Source of the DNA: Arthrobacter sp. OAP107
GTDB taxonomy: Bacteria; Actinomycetota; Actinomycetes; Actinomycetales; Micrococcaceae
Assembly: GCF_040546765.1 (NCBI RefSeq)
Contig: NZ_JBEPOK010000001.1
Coordinates: forward strand, 1,178,001 to 1,242,000
DNA length: 64,000 nucleotides
Direction of reading: 5' to 3'
The notes under the pieces are model-generated. The model had not been told where the DNA came from and ran no database searches. It saw nothing but the letters and a program-made list of their open reading frames with translations. The translations under genes and the position numbers were made by a program. Shown here in pieces: positions 55,745-64,000 of the stretch; the stretch's first letter is position 1, and the number at the start of each line of letters is the position of its first letter.

Positions 55745-55814
55745 GTGGACTCCTGGCTGGAAGGGCCCGGCGCTGGCGCAGGACTCCTAGCCCCTCGCCA
55801 CCGGATACCCCATT

Positions 55815-55844
55815 TTGACCCGGGCCTGCGGTTGGCGCTATTCT
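55815..55844 (+). promoter_or_regulatory. Putative rplM-rpsI promoter
   Basis: TTGACC (55815-55820), an 18-bp spacer and TATTCT (55839-55844). This is the best consensus match in the window. It gives a leader of about 200 nt. The remaining gap between tadV and rplM (55745-56049) shows no gene. Confidence 0.6.
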
Positions 55845-56049
55845 TGGTAGTCGTTGTGCGTGTCCTTTCTCGATGATGCGTGCCCGCTTGGGGATCCAGT
55901 TGCAGGATCGCTACCCGACGGGCATTTTCGGGACTAGGGGATAACTGGTCCATAGAGCCCTCACCTCTGTTCCGGTCGCGCATAGATAGTAGGCGCACCC
56001 CGTGTGACGCCTAAAACAAGAACGCCAGAACAAGAACGAGGCAAACACC

Positions 56050-56493
56050 GTGCGTACGTACACCCCGAAGCCCGGCGATATCAACCGCCAGTGGCACGTC
56101 ATTGACGCCACCGACGTTGTCCTGGGTCGTCTTGCCAGCCAGACCGCAACACTGCTGCGCGGAAAGCACAAGCCGACCTTTGCGTCCCACATGGACATGG
56201 GCGACTTCGTCATCATTATCAACGCTGAAAAGGTTGCCCTCACCGGCGCCAAGCTGGAGCAGAAGCGCGCATACCGCCACTCCGGCTACCCGGGCGGCCT
56301 GACCTCCGTCAACTACGCGGAACTGCTGGAGTCCAACCCGGTCCGCGCCGTTGAGAAGGCCATCAAGGGCATGCTCCCCAAGAACTCCCTCGCTGCCCAG
56401 CAGCTGAGCAAGCTGAAGGTCTACCGTGGCGCCGAGCACCCCCACGCAGCCCAGCAGCCCAAGACTTTCGAAATCACCCAGGTCGCCCAGTAG
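56050..56493 (+). CDS. rplM: 50S ribosomal protein L13
   Basis: L13, 147 residues, an early assembly protein of the large subunit. RTYTPKPGDINRQWHVIDAT, VLGRLASQTATLLRGKHKP and the GMLPKNSLAAQQLSKLKVYR segment are diagnostic. GTG start at 56050. Paired with rpsI as in almost all bacteria. Confidence 0.97.
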   Translation: MRTYTPKPGDINRQWHVIDATDVVLGRLASQTATLLRGKHKPTFASHMDMGDFVIIINAEKVALTGAKLEQKRAYRHSGYPGGLTSVNYAELLESNPVRAVEKAIKGMLPKNSLAAQQLSKLKVYRGAEHPHAAQQPKTFEITQVAQ

Positions 56494-56529
56494 TCCTGGC
56501 CACCAACACTTTTATCTACAAGGAGAACC

Positions 56530-57036
56530 GTGGCTCAGAACGATGAACTGACCACCGAAGCCGTTGAGGCTGAGGAAAACCTGACCAGCTACACCTCGGA
56601 AAGCAGCGCTGCTGAAGCTGCTCCGAAGAAGGAGCGCCCGGCACTGACCGTTGCCGGCGCAGCTGTTGGCCGCCGCAAGGAAGCCGTTGCACGCGTTCGC
56701 GTTGTGCCGGGCTCCGGCAAGTGGACCATCAACGGCCGCGAGCTGGACAACTACTTCCCGAACAAGCTGCACCAGCAGGACGTCAACGAGCCCTTCAAGA
56801 TCCTGGATCTCGAAGGCGCCTACGACGTCATCGCCCGCATCCACGGCGGTGGCCCCTCCGGCCAGGCCGGTGCACTGCGCCTCGGCATCGCCCGTTCACT
56901 GAACGAGATCGACGTCGAGAACAACCGCGCCACCCTGAAGAAGGCCGGCTACCTCACCCGTGACGCCCGCGTCATCGAGCGTAAGAAGGCCGGTCTCAAG
57001 AAGGCACGCAAGGCTCAGCAGTACTCCAAGCGCTAA
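56530..57036 (+). CDS. rpsI: 30S ribosomal protein S9, with acidic N-terminal extension
   Basis: S9, 168 residues against about 130 usually. The first 38 or so residues are an acidic Glu/Ala/Thr extension. The family core starts at VGRRKEAVARVRVVPGSG, and the end LKKARKAQQYSKR contains the basic tail that touches P-site tRNA. GTG start after AAGGAG. A terminator follows. Confidence 0.97.
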   Translation: MAQNDELTTEAVEAEENLTSYTSESSAAEAAPKKERPALTVAGAAVGRRKEAVARVRVVPGSGKWTINGRELDNYFPNKLHQQDVNEPFKILDLEGAYDVIARIHGGGPSGQAGALRLGIARSLNEIDVENNRATLKKAGYLTRDARVIERKKAGLKKARKAQQYSKR

Positions 57037-57086
57037 ATCGCGCTTACCCGGGGTGGGGCCGCTGGTGCGGCCGAACCCTGGACTTC

Positions 57087-57122
57087 AGAAGCCCGTTCCG
57101 TCATTTGGCGGGGCGGGCTTCT
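57087..57122 (+). terminator. Terminator after rpsI
   Basis: AGAAGCCCG (57087-57095) pairs exactly with 57114-57122, extended inward by G-U and G-C pairs to about 14 positions. No long T-run follows, but the right arm ends CTTCT. Confidence 0.65.
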
Positions 57123-57237
57123 GCCGTTAACCCCGGTTACAGTGCAGGCAAAGCCGGTGAGCAGGGGAAACGTCCGCAGTGTCTGTCACGGACGCCCGGC
57201 AGGGCGGTTCAAGGCAGGGAGACGGACCCAGATCGTC

Positions 57238-57243
57238 TAAACT
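57238..57243 (+). promoter_or_regulatory. Leaderless glmM promoter (-10 element)
   Basis: TAAACT stands 7 nt before the glmM ATG, the same geometry as at truA. No ribosome binding site is present, so transcription probably starts at the A of ATG. No -35 was recognised. Confidence 0.5.
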
Positions 57244-57250
57244 TGACCCG

Positions 57251-58612
57251 ATGTCTACATTATTTGGAACAGACGGTGTCCGGGGCCTGGCGAATGGCCT
57301 GCTGACTGCCGAGCTCGCATTGCAGCTGGCCCAGGCCGCCGCCGTCGTGCTTGGCCATGAACGCACCAGCGAAGGTGCACGGCCGCGCGCCGTGGTTGCC
57401 AGGGATCCGCGCGCAAGCGGCGAATTCATTGCCGCGGCTGTGGAGGCCGGGCTTTCCAGCTCCGGGATTGACGTCTACGACGCCGGCGTCCTGCCCACTC
57501 CCGCCGCCGCCTACCTCGTGGCAGACCTGAACGCCGACTTCGGCGTCATGATCTCCGCCTCGCACAACCCCGCTCCCGACAACGGGATCAAGTTTTTCGC
57601 CCGCGGCGGCCAGAAACTCCCCGACGAGGTGGAGGACGCCATCGAAGCCCAGATGGGCAAGGAGCCCGTCCGCCCGGTGGGCGGCGAGGTGGGCCGCATC
57701 CAGCGCTTCTCCGACGCCGAGGACCGCTACATTGTCCACCTCCTGGGAACCCTCCCGCACGACCTCAACGGCCTCAAGGTGGTCCTTGACTGCGCACACG
57801 GCGCCGCGAGCGGCTGTTCCCCCCAGGTCTTCAAGGACGCCGGTGCTGACGTCGTCGTGATCGGTGCAGAACCGGACGGCCTGAACATCAACGAAGGCGT
57901 GGGCTCCACGCACCTCGGCCCGCTCAAGGCGGCTGTGGTGGAGCATGGTGCCGACCTCGGCATTGCCCACGACGGCGACGCCGACCGCTGCCTGGCCGTG
58001 GACCACGAGGGCAACGAAGTGGACGGCGACCAGATCATGGCCATCCTCGCCGTCGCCCTCAAGAAGGCCGGCAAGCTCGCAGACAACGTCCTCGTCGCCA
58101 CCGTGATGAGCAACCTCGGCCTCAAGATCGCCCTCCGTGACGCTGGCATCGCCATCCGCGAGACGGGCGTGGGGGACCGGTACGTTCTCGAACAAATGCG
58201 CGACGGCGGCTACAACCTGGGCGGCGAACAGTCCGGTCACGTGATCCTCGCCGACTATGCCACCACTGGCGACGGCGTGCTGACCGGCCTGCAGCTGGCA
58301 GCACAGGTGGCCCTGACCGGCCGCCCGCTCAAGGAGCTCGCCACCATTATGACCAAGCTGCCCCAGGTCCTCATCAACGTGAAGGACGTGGACCGGAGCC
58401 GGGTGGGCGGCGACGAGACCCTGGCCGCAGCCGTCAAGGCAGCAGAGGCCGAGCTGGGCGACACCGGCCGCGTGCTCCTGCGCCCGTCCGGCACGGAGCC
58501 CGTTGTCCGCGTCATGGTGGAGGCGGGCGACCAGCAGACCGCACAGGTCATCGCCGAACGCCTCGCCCAAGTTGTGAAGACCCAGCTGGCGCTGGCGCTC
58601 GTCGGCGACTGA
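57251..58612 (+). CDS. glmM: Phosphoglucosamine mutase
   Basis: Converts glucosamine-6-phosphate to glucosamine-1-phosphate for peptidoglycan precursors; 453 residues. MSTLFGTDGVRGLAN opens the protein. The active-site phosphoserine is S104 in MISASHNPAPDNG; the metal loop is DGDADRCLAV, the sugar loop GGEQSGHVI, and the phosphate-binding loop RPSGTEPVVRVM. ATG 57251 is chosen over an upstream in-frame ATG because family similarity begins here. It works after GlmS, encoded at 61922. Confidence 0.97.
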   Translation: MSTLFGTDGVRGLANGLLTAELALQLAQAAAVVLGHERTSEGARPRAVVARDPRASGEFIAAAVEAGLSSSGIDVYDAGVLPTPAAAYLVADLNADFGVMISASHNPAPDNGIKFFARGGQKLPDEVEDAIEAQMGKEPVRPVGGEVGRIQRFSDAEDRYIVHLLGTLPHDLNGLKVVLDCAHGAASGCSPQVFKDAGADVVVIGAEPDGLNINEGVGSTHLGPLKAAVVEHGADLGIAHDGDADRCLAVDHEGNEVDGDQIMAILAVALKKAGKLADNVLVATVMSNLGLKIALRDAGIAIRETGVGDRYVLEQMRDGGYNLGGEQSGHVILADYATTGDGVLTGLQLAAQVALTGRPLKELATIMTKLPQVLINVKDVDRSRVGGDETLAAAVKAAEAELGDTGRVLLRPSGTEPVVRVMVEAGDQQTAQVIAERLAQVVKTQLALALVGD

Positions 58613-58633
58613 GATTTCGCCCCAACGCCAATA

Positions 58634-58678
58634 GCAGCCCGCCTCCATGATTGAATAAGTCAGTCGGAGGCGGGCTGC
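58634..58678. terminator. Terminator shared by glmM and mscL
   Basis: A perfect 13-bp stem (58634-58646 with 58666-58678) with a 19-nt loop lies between the converging genes. ATTAATT follows on the plus strand. It can serve both directions. Confidence 0.65.
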
Positions 58679-58705
58679 ATTAATTCTGGCGTTATGGGCC
58701 CGGTG

Positions 58706-59119
58706 CTAGTTGGCTGCCTGGTCCTGGTTCTGGTTCTGGTTCTGCAGGGCGTCGCGGATCTCCTTCAGCAGGGCGATCTGCGGATCCTCGGCTGCTTCCT
58801 TCTTCGTGTCCTGCCCGATGCCCAGCTTGCGGTTGCGGTGCTCGATCAGTTTGTTCATCGGGGCGACGATGACGAAGTAGAGAGCCGAGGCAACCAGCAG
58901 GAAGTTGACCACCGCCGTGAGCAGCACGCCGAACCGGACGTCGCCGAACGCCAGGAAATTGTCAAAGTTCGGCTCTCCGACCAGCACCGAGATCAGCGGC
59001 ATCAGGACGCTCTTGACCAGCGCATCCACCACCGCGCTGAATGCCGATCCGATGACCACTGCCACGGCCAGGTCGATGACGTTTCCCTTGAGAATGAACT
59101 TCTTGAATCCACTAAGCAT
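58706..59119 (-). CDS. mscL: Large-conductance mechanosensitive channel
   Basis: 137 residues, a pentameric channel that opens under membrane tension and protects cells in osmotic downshock. FKKFILKGNVIDLAVAVVIG is the N-terminal and pore helix; the second membrane segment is LLTAVVNFLLVASALYFVIV. The C-terminal helix carries IALLKEIRDALQNQNQNQ, where a Gln-Asn repeat comes from a short DNA repeat. Confidence 0.96.
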   Translation of the reverse strand: MLSGFKKFILKGNVIDLAVAVVIGSAFSAVVDALVKSVLMPLISVLVGEPNFDNFLAFGDVRFGVLLTAVVNFLLVASALYFVIVAPMNKLIEHRNRKLGIGQDTKKEAAEDPQIALLKEIRDALQNQNQNQDQAAN

Positions 59120-59169
59120 GCCAACTAAACTACCGCACCACGTTTACGGGACGTTGACTGGCCGGTGCT

Positions 59170-60135
59170 TCAGAGGTAGCCGGGGGCGGAAGCGAGGCCG
59201 AAATACTGCTCCAGGGTGGCGATGCCGCGCTTCCGCATGTCCGTGGCCGCCTCCACACCTACGTACCGCAGGTGCCACGATTCGTAGAAGTACCCTGTGA
59301 TGGTGTGCTGCATCCACGGATACCTCACCACGAAGCCGAAGCGGTGCGCGTTGGCCTTGGCCCAGACGGCGGCCGGCTGCTCGGCGAAGCAGGGCTGGAA
59401 GCTGCACGCGCCGCCGCCGTCGCCGATGTCGAACGACCAGCCCGTCTGGTGCTCTGAGTAACCCGGCCGCGCCGAGGCGGTGTCCGCCGCGGCCCGCCCC
59501 TGGGAGCTCACCCAGCCGTTGTACGTGACCACCTGCGTCGCGTACGAGCGGTAGCCGCTCGCCAGCGTAATGTTCACGCCGTCCGCCGCAGCCGCGGCGA
59601 ACATCCGTTCTGCGGCAGCCGCCGTCGTGCTGTTCAGCTGCGCCGCCTCGCCGGTGACGGCGAGGGCGACGCGCGGCTGAACGAGATCGGCGGGAACGTA
59701 GTTGGCCGGTTTGAGCGGGCGGTGCTTATTGACAATCACCCAGGGACTGGCTGGATCGGTCAATGAGAACTGCCTGGGCAGGCGTGACGCGGCCGACGGC
59801 GAGGCTGCCGCCGCCGTCGTGGACGGCGTCGCCGAAGCTGACGGTGACTTTGGGGGGCCGGCCGATGCCGAAGCAGCCGCCGACGGCGACGCAGAGTTGC
59901 TGGCGGACGCAGAGCCGGACGCCGCCGGAGAGCCGGCGGAATCTGCGTGGGGGCCCGGGCCGGCACTCGACGATCCGGCTTTAGAAGCCTCCGGTGCAGG
60001 GCCAGGGGTGCAGGCAGCCAGAGCCGATAATCCGGCACCGGTCATCAAGAGGCGTGCAACCGCGCGGCGGGTGGGCTGTGCCCGAAAGGGGGGCCCGGCG
60101 TCGGCCGACGGCTCGGGAGAGCAGTTGCTGCACAT
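59170..60135 (-). CDS. VanY-like D-Ala-D-Ala carboxypeptidase, probable Tat lipoprotein
   Basis: 321 residues. The C-terminal M15B domain (about 175-320) has the zinc and substrate motifs SGYRSYATQ, YSEHQTGWSFDIGD (His and Asp ligands) and SWHLRYVG (Glu-x-x-His type region). It would trim the last D-Ala from peptidoglycan stems. N-terminal TRRAVARLLMTGAG resembles a twin-arginine signal and LSALAAC a lipobox with C42. Residues 45-125 are an Ala/Ser/Pro-rich linker that would span the wall. Start taken at ATG 60135; the frame upstream overlaps coaA. Confidence 0.88.
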   Translation of the reverse strand: MCSNCSPEPSADAGPPFRAQPTRRAVARLLMTGAGLSALAACTPGPAPEASKAGSSSAGPGPHADSAGSPAASGSASASNSASPSAAASASAGPPKSPSASATPSTTAAAASPSAASRLPRQFSLTDPASPWVIVNKHRPLKPANYVPADLVQPRVALAVTGEAAQLNSTTAAAAERMFAAAAADGVNITLASGYRSYATQVVTYNGWVSSQGRAAADTASARPGYSEHQTGWSFDIGDGGGACSFQPCFAEQPAAVWAKANAHRFGFVVRYPWMQHTITGYFYESWHLRYVGVEAATDMRKRGIATLEQYFGLASAPGYL

Positions 60136-60140
60136 GCGTG

Positions 60141-61106
60141 CTAGACCTTCCTCAGCAGCATCCTGCGGACGGAGTGGTCCGATTCCTTGGTGAGCACCAG
60201 CTGCGCCCGGCCACGGGTGGGCAGCACGTTCTCTTCCAGGTTCGGTTCGTTGATGCGCTTCCAGATATCGCGGGCGGTCGCCTCGGCCTCGGCATCGGAC
60301 AGCGTGGCATACCGGTGGAAGTACGACTCCGGCTGCGCGAAGGCGGTGGAACGGAGTTTGCGGAACCGGTCCACGTACCATTCCTCGATGTATGACGTTT
60401 TGGCGTCCACATAGATCGAAAAGTCGAAGAAGTCGCTCAGCGCCAGCCCCTGGCGGCCGTCGTGCCGCGGCCGCGCGGGAGCGAGCACGTTCAGGCCCTC
60501 GACAATGAGGACGTCCGGCCGCCGGACCACGACTTCCTTTCCGGGGACGATGTCATAGGTGACGTGCGAGTACCAGGGTGCCCGCACCTCCTCTGCGCCG
60601 CCCTTGATCTCGCTCACGAAGCGCAGCAGCGCGCGGCGGTCGTAGGACTCCGGGAAACCCTTCCGGTCCAGCAGCTGCCGGCGTTTGAGTTCGGCCAGGG
60701 GATAGAGGAAACCGTCGGTGGTGATGAGCTCGACGTTCGGCGTGCCCGGCCAGCGCCGCAGCATCTCGCGGAGGACACGGGCGATGGTGGACTTGCCCAC
60801 TGCCACGGAACCCGCGACGCCGATCACGAACGGGGTGCGCTGGGTCTGCTCGCCAAGGAAAGTTGTGGTGGCCGCATGCAGCTGGCCGGCGGCTTCCACG
60901 TACAGGTGCAGCAGCCGGGACAGGGGCAGGTAGACCTCGCGCACCTCGCTGATGTCCAGGGGGTCACCGAGACCGCGAAGGCGCAGCACGTCCTCTTCGT
61001 TAAGGGGCTGCTCCATCTGGGCCGAAAGCCGGGACCAGGTCTGCCGGTCCAGCTCCACGAACGGGGAAACACCCTCTCCGTTCGCTTCGTTGCGTTGCAA
61101 AGTCAC
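60141..61106 (-). CDS. coaA: Pantothenate kinase, type I
   Basis: 321 residues, first step of coenzyme A synthesis, cytosolic, normally inhibited by CoA. The P-loop is GVAGSVAVGKSTIARVL near residue 100. FVELDRQTWSRL, ITTDGFLYP and VLIVEGLNVLAPAR are family motifs, and the region SDFFDFSIYVDA follows. Typical length. The VanY-like gene begins 5 bases after its stop codon, so the two are probably cotranscribed. Confidence 0.97.
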   Translation of the reverse strand: MTLQRNEANGEGVSPFVELDRQTWSRLSAQMEQPLNEEDVLRLRGLGDPLDISEVREVYLPLSRLLHLYVEAAGQLHAATTTFLGEQTQRTPFVIGVAGSVAVGKSTIARVLREMLRRWPGTPNVELITTDGFLYPLAELKRRQLLDRKGFPESYDRRALLRFVSEIKGGAEEVRAPWYSHVTYDIVPGKEVVVRRPDVLIVEGLNVLAPARPRHDGRQGLALSDFFDFSIYVDAKTSYIEEWYVDRFRKLRSTAFAQPESYFHRYATLSDAEAEATARDIWKRINEPNLEENVLPTRGRAQLVLTKESDHSVRRMLLRKV

Positions 61107-61159
61107 CTTAGAGATTCTGCCCCTCCCGGCGCCGAGAGCGAAATGCGAGCCATTCTTGA

Positions 61160-61876
61160 GTGAATCTTGACCTTATGCGTTACCCGTTCCTGATCCTGCC
61201 GCGGGACCGTTCAGTGAAGAAGGAGAACCGCAGCAGATTTGAAGGGTCTCAACATGGGAAAGGCAGTCCTACCGCAGGTGCCGCAGCCGACTGGCCGCGA
61301 CTTCGGCGGCAGGCGCGGCGGGGGAGCGGCCCCCGGATCGTCGAAATCCGCCGCCGCAAACGGTTCGCCGCGGCCCGGCGCTGGGCGAACTTTGCAGTCC
61401 TCATGATCCTCCTCTTCGCCGCGCTCGGCCTCGTGGTCATTCCCCAGGCCACCGGGTCCCAGACGTACACCGTGCCCACAAGCTCCATGGCGCCGACGTA
61501 TTCCGCCGGCACGTTCATCGTGGTGAAACCCACCGCCTTGAGCCAGCTGAAGTACGGGGACATCGTCACGTACCAGCCCATGCCGGACAGCCCCGAGGTT
61601 CGCACGCAACGGATTGTGGGCTTCGGTGCCCTGCAGGACGGCGAGAGAACCCTGGTCACCAGGGGCGACCAGCCCGGCGCCAACGATCCGGAGCGCGTCC
61701 GCGCCCGACAAATTAAAGGCAAGCCGCTGTATGCGATCCCGCTGGTTGGCTACCTCACCAGCGCCGTCGGTGGCGCGGACCGCGAGCAGTGGATGATGGT
61801 TGCAGCGGCCGGACTGGTTGGCCAGTCCGTGCTGCTCATCGTCCTGAGCGTCCGCCGGCGACGGCGGGCAGGATGA
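61160..61876 (+). CDS. S26-family signal peptidase I homologue with altered active site
   Basis: Up to 238 residues. A basic N-terminal part leads to a membrane segment (FAVLMILLFAALGLVVI), then the catalytic Ser in VPTSSMAPTYSAG, KYGDIVTYQP, TRGDQPGANDP and a second membrane segment near the C terminus. This is the SipW/archaeal-type layout. The position that holds the general-base His in THRV of that type reads RTQRIVGF here, so His is replaced by Gln, and no Lys of the LepB type takes its place. Start uncertain: GTG 61160, ATG 61175 or GTG 61214. Substrates unknown; activity should be doubted until shown. Confidence 0.8.
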   Translation: MNLDLMRYPFLILPRDRSVKKENRSRFEGSQHGKGSPTAGAAADWPRLRRQARRGSGPRIVEIRRRKRFAAARRWANFAVLMILLFAALGLVVIPQATGSQTYTVPTSSMAPTYSAGTFIVVKPTALSQLKYGDIVTYQPMPDSPEVRTQRIVGFGALQDGERTLVTRGDQPGANDPERVRARQIKGKPLYAIPLVGYLTSAVGGADREQWMMVAAAGLVGQSVLLIVLSVRRRRRAG

Positions 61877-61921
61877 CGTAAGGGGAGGGACTTCTCCGGA
61901 AAGCCGGTTAGGCTTATACCC

Positions 61922-63814
<1,893 letters not shown>

Positions 63815-63818
63815 CCCG

Positions 63819-64000
63819 ATGATTGTTGGCATTGGCGTAGACGTAGTGGACATCGAGCGCTTCGGACGGCAGTTGGAGCGCACCCCCGGACTGCGGGACC
63901 GGCTTTTTGTGCCGGCTGAACGGGAACTGAACACCCGCTCGCTGGCGGCGCGTTTTGCCGCCAAGGAAGCCGTGGCCAAGGTCCTGGGCGCGCCCGCCGG
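63819..64000 (+). CDS. acpS: Holo-[acyl-carrier-protein] synthase, N-terminal part
   Basis: Starts 4 bases after glmS and runs off the right edge; 60 codons are visible. [20 protein letters not shown] contains the metal-binding Asp, and [15 protein letters not shown] contains the second metal ligand Glu. The enzyme moves the 4'-phosphopantetheine group from CoA to acyl carrier protein. coaA, which starts CoA synthesis, lies nearby. Confidence 0.93.

Noticed and set aside
61877..61921. glmS ribozyme upstream of glmS
   Set aside because: The gap is only 45 bases, too short for the ribozyme, and has no fitting fold.

Overview
The window is a high-GC actinobacterial chromosome segment. The ribosomal protein sequences, the gene order and the low-complexity tails on several ribosomal proteins fit Micrococcaceae, most likely Arthrobacter in the wide sense (Arthrobacter/Pseudarthrobacter). 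This assignment comes from recognising sequence, not from a database search. No tRNA, rRNA, CRISPR array or insertion sequence was seen.

Layout. 1-99: start of a leftward thiolase gene. 493-8001: rpoB and rpoC. 8439-12915: rpsL, rpsG, fusA, tuf, closed by a strong terminator. 13068-14666: a 41-residue membrane protein and a convergent GH1 glycosidase. 15075-25056: the S10 and spc ribosomal clusters, split by terminators after rpsQ and rplO. 25253-29307: secY-adk, map and a P1-family Ntn hydrolase. 29479-33632: infA, rpmJ, rpsM, rpsK, rpoA, rplQ, truA. The terminator of this run lies inside the first codons of truA, and truA itself looks leaderless. rpsN and rpsD are missing from their usual actinobacterial places.

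33633-56049 is an accessory block of about 22 kb between truA and rplM, genes that are often close neighbours in actinobacteria. It holds two paralogous OmpR-type response regulators, a lone histidine-kinase-type ATPase domain, a DUF222/HNH protein, a membrane PAS histidine kinase, a degenerate Hpt protein, two complete tandem Tad (Flp pilus) loci in the same order and orientation, and a single prepilin peptidase. The duplicated Tad machinery with adjacent degenerate phosphorelay parts is the most distinctive system in the window. Pilin, pseudopilins, ATPase, platform proteins and the localisation ATPase are all present twice, while the maturation peptidase occurs once.

56050-64000 returns to housekeeping: rplM-rpsI, glmM, mscL, a VanY-like lipoprotein peptidase, coaA, an S26-type signal peptidase homologue without the expected catalytic base, glmS, and the start of acpS. 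glmM and glmS supply amino-sugar precursors for the cell wall.
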